In this document: positions 56,013-64,000 of the stretch, piece after piece | How positions within the stretch are numbered: position 1 is the first letter of the stretch | How the letters are laid out: each line of letters opens with the position of its first letter | Assembly (NCBI GenBank): GCA_039812085.1 | Contig: JBDHZU010000001.1 | Location: forward strand, 1-64,000 | From: JBDHZU01 sp039812085 | GTDB taxonomy: Bacteria; Actinomycetota; Actinomycetes; S36-B12; UBA10799 | DNA: 64,000 nt | Direction: 5' to 3' | Made by a program: the position numbers and the translations under genes | Notes under the pieces: model-generated | Seen by the model: the letters and a program-made list of their open reading frames with translations, nothing else | What the model was told of the DNA's origin: nothing | Databases searched by the model: none

Positions 56013-56050
56013 ACCAGTGACCTTCTCCAGGTGATATTCGGTTCGAGGGA

Positions 56051-57007
56051 CTACAGGCTGGCGACGTCGCCTTGCTTCTCACGGACTGCCTCGGCAGCTT
56101 CCAGCAGAGCAGCCTTCTCTGACTCAGTGAGGTCGGTCTCGACGACCTTCTTGACTCCACCAGCGCCGATTTCTCCCTCGACGCCGAGGTACACACCGGA
56201 GATTCCGAACTCGCCGTCAACCCAGGTGCAGACCGGCATGACTGCGCCGGAATCTTCCGCCACTGCCTTGGCCATGCGAGCGGCAGCAGCGCTGGGGGCG
56301 TAGTAGGCAGAACCCGTCTTGAGCAGGGCAACAACTTCGGCACCACCGTTACGGGTACGCACGACGAGTTCTTCGATTTCGTCGTCAGACAGCAGGTCAC
56401 TCAATGGCTTACCGTCCACACTGCACTGACTAGGAACCGGAACCATCGTGTCGCCGTGGGAACCCAGGGTCAGGGTCTTGACCGAGCCGACTTCGACGCC
56501 CAGCTTCTCGGCCACAAAGTTGGTGAAACGAGCGGTATCCAGCATTCCGGCCTGACCGATCACACGAGCCTTCGGGAATCCGGACGCCAACTGTGTCAGA
56601 GCGGTCATCTCATCCAGCGGATTGCTGACCACGATGATCACGGCGTTAGGGGCATGCTTGGCAACTTGTTCGGCAACGCCACGCACAATCTTGGCGTTGA
56701 CCTCGATCAAGTCCATTCGGCTCATGCCGGGCTTACGCGGCAGACCAGCGGTGATGACCACGATGTCCGAATCGGCGATTGCTTCGTAGCCTTCGCCATC
56801 AGCAGTAGTGGTCTGGCCGACAACCTTGGTCTCGAATCCTTCGATCGGCCGGGACTGGTTCATGTCCAGAGCAAGACCTTCTGCCTTGCCATCCACGATG
56901 TCGGTCAGAACAACCGTCTCGAAGATGTCGTACTCAGCCATTCGCAAGGCTGTGGTGGAACCGTAGAAACCTGCACCGATGACGGTTGCTTTGCCAGATC
57001 GAGCCAT
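56051..57007 (-). CDS. mdh: malate dehydrogenase (LDH-like)
   Basis: 318 residues. [20 protein letters not shown] binds [21 protein letters not shown] carries the two malate-specifying arginines, [11 protein letters not shown] and [15 protein letters not shown] hold the second Arg and catalytic Asp, and [12 protein letters not shown] the catalytic His. Interconverts malate and oxaloacetate. ATG 57007 is preceded by GAGGAG. It is about 70 bases downstream of the DUF3017 gene. Confidence 0.95.
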   Translation of the reverse strand: MARSGKATVIGAGFYGSTTALRMAEYDIFETVVLTDIVDGKAEGLALDMNQSRPIEGFETKVVGQTTTADGEGYEAIADSDIVVITAGLPRKPGMSRMDLIEVNAKIVRGVAEQVAKHAPNAVIIVVSNPLDEMTALTQLASGFPKARVIGQAGMLDTARFTNFVAEKLGVEVGSVKTLTLGSHGDTMVPVPSQCSVDGKPLSDLLSDDEIEELVVRTRNGGAEVVALLKTGSAYYAPSAAAARMAKAVAEDSGAVMPVCTWVDGEFGISGVYLGVEGEIGAGGVKKVVETDLTESEKAALLEAAEAVREKQGDVASL

Positions 57008-57078
57008 GAAGTAGGCGCTCCTCAGTCACGAATTGCTGCTGGATGAGTGTTCCCAGCAAGCCTAATCGTGCGAGTTTG

Positions 57079-57462
57079 CTAGTTCGGAGCCGGTACCCAC
57101 AACGCAGAAAGCAACAAGCCGAGCGCCAAGGCACCGAGCACGATCAAGTCCACGACTCGTCCTCGAACCTTCAATAAACCTGCCTCAGAATCAGGCAACA
57201 CGAGACGAAGGAAGAACGCCAAGACCAGGCTGGTCGCCAACGCAACTGCACCTCGGCGGAACGAGTCGAGCAACACGATCACAAGTGAAATGCCGACGCA
57301 GGTGAGCACTAAGAGGAGTGGCCATTCCGGAATCCCGAGTCCGTGATGGACCCACGAACGTTCGGTCGACTCTGCAGGCTGCTCCACCGGACGCAACGGG
57401 ACAACGTTCGAAGGAAGCTCAGGCTCCTCCGGTATCCGCTGCGCACTCGATGCGTTGGCCAC
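57079..57462 (-). CDS. DUF3017-type three-helix membrane protein
   Basis: About 127 residues: a proline/glutamate-rich N-terminus, then helices at WPLLLVLTCVGISLVIVLL, AVALATSLVLAFFLRLVL and VVDLIVLGALALGLLLSALWV. Position between folD and mdh and the helix pattern match the DUF3017 proteins of Streptomyces and relatives; function unknown. GTG 57462 is chosen because AAGGTGG lies five bases ahead; longer frames reach into folD. Confidence 0.72.
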   Translation of the reverse strand: MANASSAQRIPEEPELPSNVVPLRPVEQPAESTERSWVHHGLGIPEWPLLLVLTCVGISLVIVLLDSFRRGAVALATSLVLAFFLRLVLPDSEAGLLKVRGRVVDLIVLGALALGLLLSALWVPAPN

Positions 57463-57514
57463 GCTCGCCACCTTAAGTCGCGCTACGCCATGAAGCGGCG
57501 TACCAACAAGAACT

Positions 57515-58369
57515 TTACTCGCGTGTCTGGGCATAAGCAGCTTCGACAACATTCGCGATCAACATCGCGCGAGTCATCAGACCAACCCCGCCGGGCATGG
57601 GGGCCAGATATCCGGCAACCTCACGCACCTCGGGTGCGACATCACCCACGAGTCCTGCATCCGTGCGGGTAATGCCGACATCGAGCACGGCTGCGCCCGG
57701 ACGAATCATGTCTACGGTGATCAAGCCGGGGACGCCGGTGGCGGCAACCACGATGTCTGCTCGGCGGGTGTGTTCGGCAACATCACGGGTACCGGTATGA
57801 CAGACGGTGACGGTCGAGTTTTCGTTTCGACGGGTGAGCAAGAGCGATAACGGACGGCCAACTGTGACGCCACGACCCACGATGCACACTTCAGCACCCG
57901 CGGTAGGGACGTCGTAACGCTTGAGTAGTTCCACGATTCCGCGCGGCGTGCATGGCAAAGGACCGGGTGCACCAAGCACGAGACGACCAAGGTTGACCGG
58001 GTGCAGACCGTCGGCGTCTTTGGTGGGATCCATCCGTTCCAGCACAGCCTGCTCATCCAAACCCTTGGGTAGGGGCAGTTGAACGATGTAGCCGGTGCAG
58101 TTTTCGTCGGCATTGAGCTGATCGACCGCGTCGAGCACCTCGGCCTGGGTGGCCGTCTCGGGAAGGTCTACCCGGATCGACGCAATGCCGACTTCTGCGC
58201 AGTCACGATGTTTGCCGTTGACATAGGCGCTGCTGCCGGGGTCCTGACCGACAAGCACTGTTCCCAAACCGGGGATGATCCCACGCTCTTTGAGTTGATC
58301 TACCTTGCCGCGCAACTCGGCCTTAATCGCCGAAGCGGTCACCTTGCCGTCGAGAATCTGTGCAGTCAC
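57515..58369 (-). CDS. folD: methylenetetrahydrofolate dehydrogenase / cyclohydrolase
   Basis: 284 residues. [17 protein letters not shown] contains the catalytic lysine, [18 protein letters not shown] and [16 protein letters not shown] are folate-site motifs, [15 protein letters not shown] binds NADP and [15 protein letters not shown] ends the family. It makes 10-formyl-THF, the one-carbon donor for PurN and PurH encoded just upstream. GTG overlaps the stop of the transporter gene as GTGA, giving one operon with purH and purN. Confidence 0.96.
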   Translation of the reverse strand: MTAQILDGKVTASAIKAELRGKVDQLKERGIIPGLGTVLVGQDPGSSAYVNGKHRDCAEVGIASIRVDLPETATQAEVLDAVDQLNADENCTGYIVQLPLPKGLDEQAVLERMDPTKDADGLHPVNLGRLVLGAPGPLPCTPRGIVELLKRYDVPTAGAEVCIVGRGVTVGRPLSLLLTRRNENSTVTVCHTGTRDVAEHTRRADIVVAATGVPGLITVDMIRPGAAVLDVGITRTDAGLVGDVAPEVREVAGYLAPMPGGVGLMTRAMLIANVVEAAYAQTRE

Positions 58370-59322
58370 GGTCCAACCCTACGCATCCGCGCCCAGGCAG
58401 CTAGCGACACGGCGACAGCCGTCACCAGAACGCCAATGATTAGTCCGGGATCGACTCGATCATTTGCCAGCGGCGCCGCGAGATCCAACACGAGAGCGGC
58501 GGCAAGCTGGCCCAGAATCGATAGCAAGGCGAATAGCAACACTCCCAGGCTCTTGATCACTGCCGCCGACACCACGATGAACACCACACCGATAAAGCCG
58601 CCCACCCACAACACAGGTTGACTCCACGGCGCAGGTGGCGGGTGGATCGCAGTCGCCCCAATCAGACGTGAGATCCCCAAGGCAATCGTCAGCCCAGCGA
58701 ATCCAACGATGAAGTTGACCACACCCGCAGCCCAAGGAGTTCCTGCTGCCACTGCCACTCGCCCATTAACGGCCTGTTGAACGGCAATAGCGGCACCGGC
58801 CACAAACACCAACGCCAATGCCCACCACACGATGCGCCCATCCGCGATTCGTCCAGAGACAGCGATACCGACGCCAATGGTGGCGAGCACTGCGGCAATC
58901 ACCCGAAGCTTCGTGACCGGTTGAACTCCACTCGGGCCTAGACCTACTCGGTCAACCCACAGAGATGAACCGTTCTGACTTGCCACCACCGCCACGGTAA
59001 AGATGGCAACCCCGAGGAATCGGACGGTGAGACCTTGGGCAGCGACAAAGGTTGCTCCGCCCAACCCGCCGAACAATTGCCAGGCGGCGAACGATCGATT
59101 CCCATTCACATCACGTCGAACTGCCGTGGCTAGCTGAGACATCCCTCGACGCAACGAGGGAACCGTCGCCCACATCACCAGCAAAATCAGCAGACCCACA
59201 CCAAAGGAAATCCAGGCCGCGAAGATGCCGTCGGATACGACCACGCCAAGGCGACCGTTAATGCGCGACTGGATAACAGTTAACGCTCCGACCACCACCG
59301 CACTAGTCGCGGCAATGGGATG
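58366..59322 (-). CDS. DMT superfamily (DUF606/YdcZ-type) membrane transporter
   Basis: About 318 residues with ten helices in two similar halves. The first half has [25 protein letters not shown] and the second [28 protein letters not shown], the internal repeat of the DUF606 family. Substrate unknown. TTG 59322 begins just after the purH stop; a TTG frame from 59397 would overlap purH by 65 bases. Coupled to folD by GTGA, and unusual in lying between purH and folD. Confidence 0.8.
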   Translation of the reverse strand, partial: HPIAATSAVVVGALTVIQSRINGRLGVVVSDGIFAAWISFGVGLLILLVMWATVPSLRRGMSQLATAVRRDVNGNRSFAAWQLFGGLGGATFVAAQGLTVRFLGVAIFTVAVVASQNGSSLWVDRVGLGPSGVQPVTKLRVIAAVLATIGVGIAVSGRIADGRIVWWALALVFVAGAAIAVQQAVNGRVAVAAGTPWAAGVVNFIVGFAGLTIALGISRLIGATAIHPPPAPWSQPVLWVGGFIGVVFIVVSAAVIKSLGVLLFALLSILGQLAAALVLDLAAPLANDRVDPGLIIGVLVTAVAVSLAAWARMRRVGP

Positions 59323-59332
59323 CAACTGATGA

Positions 59333-60892
59333 TCAGTGGAAGAAATGCCGGATCCCGGTGAAGTACATCGTGATACCAGCAGCTTGAGCGGCCGCAATCA
59401 CTTCATCGTCGCGCACAGATCCACCAGGCTGAACAACTGCTCTCACTCCGGCAGCCAGCAACACGTCCAAACCATCGGCGAACGGGAAGAAAGCATCCGA
59501 GGCACCCACTGAATCCTTCGCTCGGCCTTCGCCTGCTCGCTCGACCGCCAGACGAGCCGAGTCGACCCGGTTCACCTGACCCATTCCAATCCCGACCGCA
59601 GCTTGATCTTTGGCCAACAGAATGGCGTTGGACTTCACTCCCCGAACCGCTCGCCAAGCAAACTCCAGATCCGCGAGGGTCTGTTCATCTGCAGGTTCGC
59701 CAACCGCCAATGTCCAGTTCGCGGGGTCGTCGCCGTCGGCATCAATCCGGTCAGCCAACTGCATCAGCAGACCACCGCTAATTGGCCGCTGCTCTGGACG
59801 AGGGCCTGCCGGCACATCGGCCGCAACCAAGATTCGCAGATTCTTCTTGGCCTGCAGGATTTCCAGCGCTTCTGGCGAGTAGGACGGCGCCACGATTACT
59901 TCCGTGAATACCTCGGCCACTTGCCGGGCCATATCGGCATCAACCTGACGGTTCGCGGCAATCACTCCACCGAAAGCAGACAACGGGTCAGTCTCGTGGG
60001 CTTTTGCGTGGGCAACTGCAATCTCGTCGGCAACAGCCACTCCACAGGGGTTGGCGTGCTTGATGATCGCGACTGCTGGCTGAGAAAAGTCGTACGCCGT
60101 TCGTCGGGCAGCATCGGCATCGACGTAGTTGTTGTACGACATTTCCTTGCCGTGCAGTTGGTCAGCCTGCGCGATTCCGTCGGGCGCTACCGGGCTGATG
60201 TAGAGGGCAGCGTCCTGGTGTGGATTCTCGCCGTATCGCAGCACCGCAGCTCGTTCGTAGACGCCACCGACCCAGCCGGGGAACACCGACGACGGGTCTG
60301 CCGCCACTGTGCTGCCCATCCATGAGGCAACCGCCACGTCGTAGCTGGCCGTATGTCGGAATGCATCTGCCGCAAGCGCCTGACGCTGTTCCAGGGTGAA
60401 ACCACCATTGCCCACTGCCTCGATGACTTCGGGGTAACGCGACGGGCTCACCACCACAGCAACTGACGGGTGATTCTTAGCGGCTGCTCGCACCATCGCT
60501 GGCCCACCGATGTCGATCTGCTCGATGCATTCATCCGAACTGGCACCGGAGGCGACCGTCTCGTTGAACGGATACAGGTTGACGACGACCAACTCGAATG
60601 GCTCGATATCTGCTTCAGCTAGTTGGGACTCGTGATCGCCGAGACGAAGGTCAGCCAAGATGCCCGCGTGTACGCGGGGGTGCAACGTCTTGACTCGACC
60701 ATCCAGCATCTCCGGCGAGCCCGTCACCTGCGATACCTCAACGACCTCAATCCCAAGATCGGAGATCCGGGCAGCAGTTGAACCTGTCGACACGATCTGG
60801 ACCCCGGCGTCAGCAAGACCCTGTGCTAATTCCGACAACCCGGTCTTGTCATACACCGAGATAAGAGCTCGTTTGATCGGTCGCTTACTCAT
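59333..60892 (-). CDS. purH: bifunctional AICAR transformylase / IMP cyclohydrolase
   Basis: 519 residues. The MGS-like IMP cyclohydrolase half has [35 protein letters not shown] and [17 protein letters not shown]; the transformylase half has [11 protein letters not shown] with the catalytic Lys-His, [11 protein letters not shown] and [13 protein letters not shown], ending [17 protein letters not shown]. Catalyses the last two steps to IMP using 10-formyl-THF. ATG overlaps the purN stop as ATGA. Confidence 0.97.
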   Translation of the reverse strand: MSKRPIKRALISVYDKTGLSELAQGLADAGVQIVSTGSTAARISDLGIEVVEVSQVTGSPEMLDGRVKTLHPRVHAGILADLRLGDHESQLAEADIEPFELVVVNLYPFNETVASGASSDECIEQIDIGGPAMVRAAAKNHPSVAVVVSPSRYPEVIEAVGNGGFTLEQRQALAADAFRHTASYDVAVASWMGSTVAADPSSVFPGWVGGVYERAAVLRYGENPHQDAALYISPVAPDGIAQADQLHGKEMSYNNYVDADAARRTAYDFSQPAVAIIKHANPCGVAVADEIAVAHAKAHETDPLSAFGGVIAANRQVDADMARQVAEVFTEVIVAPSYSPEALEILQAKKNLRILVAADVPAGPRPEQRPISGGLLMQLADRIDADGDDPANWTLAVGEPADEQTLADLEFAWRAVRGVKSNAILLAKDQAAVGIGMGQVNRVDSARLAVERAGEGRAKDSVGASDAFFPFADGLDVLLAAGVRAVVQPGGSVRDDEVIAAAQAAGITMYFTGIRHFFH

Positions 60893-61524
60893 GCGAACCT
60901 GGCCTTCCGTCCATCGACAATTACTTGGGCTGTGCAGAACCGGGCGACGGTGTCGACCAGTAGTTGTCGTTCTACGACCTTGATGCGTTCGTGCAAGGTC
61001 GGCACGTCGTCGTCGGGCAAAACCTCCACCGAGGCTTGCGCCAAGATCGGTCCGGTATCAACGCCGTTGTCCACCAAGTGCACGGTGCAACCAGAGAGTT
61101 TGACGCCGTGGGCAATCGTCTGTTCGACCGCATTGCCGCCGGGGAACGACGGCAACAGTGACGGATGGGTATTAATGATCTGCTGTGGCCACTTGGCCAA
61201 GACCTGCGTTCCCAAGATGCGCATAAAGCCCGCGCTGACGATCACATCCGGTGCATGAGCCGCGATTGCTTCGGCCAGATCGGCGTCCCATTCAGCACGG
61301 TCTTCATAGTCACGGGGATCAACGACGAAGATAGGAATGTCAGCGGCAACTGCACGATCTAAGCCCGCTGCGGACATCGAGTCGGCGCCAACCGCCACGA
61401 TCTGACCGGTGAGCTCATTGCGACTTTGGGCGTCTAGCAGGGCCTGCAGATTCGTGCCGCTGCCAGAGATGAGCACGACGAGCCGTGTCTGGGCGCTGTT
61501 CACTGACGAGAGTCTATGAGTCAT
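60889..61524 (-). CDS. purN: phosphoribosylglycinamide formyltransferase
   Basis: 211 residues. [17 protein letters not shown] binds phosphate, [13 protein letters not shown] binds folate, [23 protein letters not shown] holds catalytic Asn and His, and [18 protein letters not shown] the catalytic Asp. It formylates GAR with 10-formyl-THF. ATG 61524 overlaps the upstream membrane gene by 11 bases; GTG 61503 is an alternative nearer the fold start. Coupled to purH. Confidence 0.95.
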   Translation of the reverse strand: MTHRLSSVNSAQTRLVVLISGSGTNLQALLDAQSRNELTGQIVAVGADSMSAAGLDRAVAADIPIFVVDPRDYEDRAEWDADLAEAIAAHAPDVIVSAGFMRILGTQVLAKWPQQIINTHPSLLPSFPGGNAVEQTIAHGVKLSGCTVHLVDNGVDTGPILAQASVEVLPDDDVPTLHERIKVVERQLLVDTVARFCTAQVIVDGRKARFA

Positions 61525-62908
61525 CGCGTGAACGTCGACGCAGCGACGTCAACCGAGACTTTCGATTCGAAGCAACATCCAGGTCAAGCTGCTGATCCGT
61601 GACATCGATTGCGTCGGGCATCTTCCGACTGCGGTACCACTGACGAACGTGTCGAACACAGTCACCGATTAAGCCGCCGATACCCGCAAGTACGCCGGCC
61701 GCCAACGCTGTCTGCCAGGCCACCGGGCCAGTCGTCGCCATCCGACCGGCACCTAGCCCACCACCGGCTAGCAAGCAGGCGCAGAACACGATGACGATCA
61801 GCGTTCCAAGGACCATTCCGCGTTCACGCCAAGCCGCTCGACGACGCAAGCTCATGGGTTCAGTCGGACTCATCACGATCATCATGACCACACCAGCGAG
61901 GATCCCGATGGCTGGCAATCCGAGCGTCCAAGCAGGTACCTGTTCGGGGATACCGGCGAACATCGGGAATGCGGGCACCGTGCCGAGATCCACGCCCAAA
62001 GGAGATACCTGTGTGCCTTCGCCCAAGGCGAATCCGGGACCGAGAATGAAGCTTGCCGCCCACACCAACAGATTGGGGAGATACGTCGCGGCCAGGACGA
62101 ACAGTAAGAGGTCACCCAGTAGCCCAGGGTTGAGCAACTGCGTCATTTTGACCGCACCGCCGAAGTGCAGCAACAAGCTGGCAGCCATCACCACACCAGC
62201 CGCCGCAACAATCACCAGACAGGCAGCAGTCGCTGCGCGAACTCGCAAACGCCACACACCCGGGACCAAGCCAGTCACTGTGTCCAGCAACGATGCTTCG
62301 CGCAAGACGCCAAAGCCCAAACCAACCGCGCTGACCAATCCCGCACCCACGAGTGCGTACAGCGGCGACACCCACACGCTGTCTGTGCGGCTCATGCTGG
62401 CAACGAGCAAACCGACCGTGGCGTAAACACCTGCGCCCATTCCGATGACGGTTCGGGCTTCCGACACCAACACAGTGCCGCTACGTCGGGCAGCCCACTG
62501 TCCGGAACGAGCCGCAAGGAGCAATGGGATTGCCAATAGCCCGAGTGGTAGTGCGGTGATGGATCCACCCGAAATGGACAGCGGCACATGGTGAACGCCC
62601 AGCCAAGCGTTACCCGCTGAATGAACCATTCCGGAGAAGCTGCCGGTGCCTGCCCCAACGATCCATGCAATCAAGACAACTGCACCGACTCCCAGCAGGC
62701 CCAAAATTGCCGCCCACAGCCCAGCTACTGCACCTGCTTGCGCCGGACTCAGTCGATCAACGACCGCATCGGTTCGAGAACGAACGACCCGTGTCCACTG
62801 TTGTCGACGACCACCCTCAGGAGCGGCAACGCCCGCTGTCCGTGATCGGGGTCGAGCGCCGGCACCGGATCGACGAATTGTTCGCCTGCTCTCCGGTCGT
62901 TGTGCCAC
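61514..62908 (-). CDS. DUF6350-type polytopic membrane protein
   Basis: 464 residues, about eleven membrane helices, with a basic N-terminal 45 residues (RRTIRRSGAGARPRSRT) and a charged C-terminus. Position between sucD and purN and the helix pattern match the uncharacterised DUF6350 family that holds this place in Streptomyces and other actinobacteria. SISGGSITALPLGLLAIPLLL is a recognisable inner segment. Starts at GTG, 80 bases after sucD. Function unknown. Confidence 0.75.
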   Translation of the reverse strand: MAQRPESRRTIRRSGAGARPRSRTAGVAAPEGGRRQQWTRVVRSRTDAVVDRLSPAQAGAVAGLWAAILGLLGVGAVVLIAWIVGAGTGSFSGMVHSAGNAWLGVHHVPLSISGGSITALPLGLLAIPLLLAARSGQWAARRSGTVLVSEARTVIGMGAGVYATVGLLVASMSRTDSVWVSPLYALVGAGLVSAVGLGFGVLREASLLDTVTGLVPGVWRLRVRAATAACLVIVAAAGVVMAASLLLHFGGAVKMTQLLNPGLLGDLLLFVLAATYLPNLLVWAASFILGPGFALGEGTQVSPLGVDLGTVPAFPMFAGIPEQVPAWTLGLPAIGILAGVVMMIVMSPTEPMSLRRRAAWRERGMVLGTLIVIVFCACLLAGGGLGAGRMATTGPVAWQTALAAGVLAGIGGLIGDCVRHVRQWYRSRKMPDAIDVTDQQLDLDVASNRKSRLTSLRRRSRDDS

Positions 62909-62988
62909 CGAAATAGTCTCGCTGACGAATTCGTTCTCGTCAGCTATTCCACGCCGAAGCCACCGGAATCAGTGACCACGAGCAGTGG

Positions 62989-63873
62989 CTACAGCGATTC
63001 GACGATCTCGCGCATCAAGCGCGCGGTCTCTGACGGAGTCTTGCCGACCTTCACGCCGACTGCCTCAAGGGCTTCCTTCTTCGCCTCGGCTGTGCCGGAC
63101 GAACCGGAAACGATGGCACCTGCGTGACCCATCGTCTTGCCCTCAGGAGCGGTGAAGCCCGCCACGTAACCAACCACCGGCTTGGTGATGTGCTCACCGA
63201 TGTAGGCCGCTGCACGCTCTTCCGCGTCGCCACCAATTTCGCCGATCATCACGATCGCGTCAGTCTCCGGATCGTCCTGGAATGCCTGCAAACAATCGAT
63301 GTGCGTGGTGCCGATGATCGGGTCACCACCGATACCGACGCAGGTGGAGAATCCGATGTCGCGCAGTTCATACATCATCTGGTAGGTCAAGGTGCCGGAC
63401 TTGGACACCAGACCGATACGACCCGCCTTGGTGATGCTGGCCGGGATGATTCCCGCGTTGGACTTGTCCGGAGAAATCAGACTGGGGCAGTTCGGCCCGA
63501 TGATGCGGGTCGTGCCCTTCTGTTCGGAGTACGCGAAGAACTCGGCCGTGTCATGGACCGGCACACCTTCGGTGATGACAACGCACAGCGGAATCTCGGC
63601 ATCGATTGCTTCGATGACAGCGGCCTTGGTGAAAGCCGGAGGGACGAATACAACGGACACGTCGGCACCGGTCTCTGCCATAGCTTCGGCAACCGTTCCG
63701 TAGACGGGGATGTTGTGGTCTTCGATCTCGACCTTTTCTCCCGCCTTGCGTGGGTTCACACCCGCGACAACCTGCGTGCCGGAAGCCAGCATTCGCGTGG
63801 TGTGCTTCATGCCCTCAGAGCCGGTCATACCTTGCACCAGCACCTTGGAGTTTTCGTTCAAGTAGATCGACAT
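62989..63873 (-). CDS. sucD: succinyl-CoA synthetase alpha subunit
   Basis: 294 residues. [19 protein letters not shown] is the CoA-binding fold, [13 protein letters not shown] and [17 protein letters not shown] follow, and [18 protein letters not shown] contains the phosphohistidine. It couples succinyl-CoA to nucleotide synthesis in the TCA cycle and would receive succinyl-CoA from the mutase route. GAGGAG precedes the ATG by seven bases; sucC ends 11 bases upstream. Confidence 0.97.
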   Translation of the reverse strand: MSIYLNENSKVLVQGMTGSEGMKHTTRMLASGTQVVAGVNPRKAGEKVEIEDHNIPVYGTVAEAMAETGADVSVVFVPPAFTKAAVIEAIDAEIPLCVVITEGVPVHDTAEFFAYSEQKGTTRIIGPNCPSLISPDKSNAGIIPASITKAGRIGLVSKSGTLTYQMMYELRDIGFSTCVGIGGDPIIGTTHIDCLQAFQDDPETDAIVMIGEIGGDAEERAAAYIGEHITKPVVGYVAGFTAPEGKTMGHAGAIVSGSSGTAEAKKEALEAVGVKVGKTPSETARLMREIVESL

Positions 63874-63884
63874 GTCAGTTCTCC

Positions 63885-64000
63885 TCAGGCGCTCGCGAGT
63901 TCAGCCACGCGAGCCGCGGCATCGTCCATGGTGTCCACGAGTTCAATCACGTCGTGGTCGGCATCGTTCAGAATCTGGCGGCCGAGGTCGGCGTTGTTTC
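63885..64000 (-). CDS. sucC: succinyl-CoA synthetase beta subunit, C-terminal fragment
   Basis: Only the last 37 codons lie in the window: [20 protein letters not shown] then [17 protein letters not shown] and TGA at 63885-63887. This matches the C-terminus of SucC (NAExGRRIL ... VDTMDEAA). The gene continues beyond the window edge and precedes sucD by 11 bases, the standard sucCD order. Confidence 0.9.
   Translation of the reverse strand, partial: NNADLGRQILNDADHDVIELVDTMDDAAARVAELASA

Overview
The window is chromosomal DNA of an actinobacterium (Actinomycetota). GC looks to be in the high fifties percent by eye, and GTG and TTG starts and ATGA/GTGA stop-start overlaps are frequent. Gene order is typical of the phylum: purE-purK, PH protein-birA / pccB-accE-maf, and sucC-sucD-DUF6350-purN-purH-folD-DUF3017-mdh. 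No rRNA, tRNA, CRISPR array, prophage or insertion sequence was recognised. No gap between genes exceeds about 170 bases, so there are no long non-coding stretches.

Region 1 (1-15300) is a cell-surface glycopolymer cluster. A rightward operon holds a UDP-glucuronate decarboxylase (cut by the window edge), a CDP-alcohol phosphatidyltransferase-like enzyme, a GT2 glycosyltransferase and a two-part CDP-glycerol-type glycerophosphotransferase. A divergent secreted M23-like protein follows, then a nucleotidyltransferase translationally coupled to a second glycerophosphotransferase. A leftward operon encodes a GT2 enzyme, a TagG/TagH-type ABC exporter, a large GT2 enzyme and a Bcs1-type bifunctional CDP-ribitol synthase. 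A divergent LytR-CpsA-Psr protein probably attaches the finished polymer to peptidoglycan. The whole reads as a wall-teichoic-acid-like system.

Region 2 (15300-29100) begins with purE/purK, an aldose-1-epimerase-like protein and an acyl-CoA dehydrogenase. Next comes a module resembling mycobacterial arabinan donor synthesis: an AftB-like GT-C enzyme, UbiA-type decaprenyl-phosphate phosphoribosyltransferase, a DprE1-like oxidase and GtrA. The order then resumes with a class III adenylyl cyclase, PH-domain protein, biotin ligase, acyl-CoA carboxylase beta and epsilon subunits, and Maf.

Region 3 (29160-39560) holds UDP-glucose dehydrogenase, a secreted GH16-like protein, and a leftward run of seven genes: polytopic membrane protein, ATP-grasp, GT2, ATP-grasp, GT2, two small membrane proteins, followed by galE. 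I do not recognise this alternating ATP-grasp/GT2 module as a described system, and it is my main candidate for something new.

Region 4 (39670-64000) is mostly housekeeping: biotin carboxylase/BCCP, an LpdA-like flavoprotein, a gamma-glutamylcyclotransferase-like protein, a methylmalonyl-CoA mutase catalytic subunit without a B12 domain, D,D-carboxypeptidase, trpS, exonuclease III, a Gfo/Idh oxidoreductase, a second AftB-like protein, glycogen phosphorylase, icd, mdh, folD, purH, purN, DUF6350 and sucD/sucC. The carboxylase subunits, BirA, mutase and SucCD together outline propionyl-CoA to succinyl-CoA metabolism. The mutase cobalamin subunit and the epimerase are not in the window.
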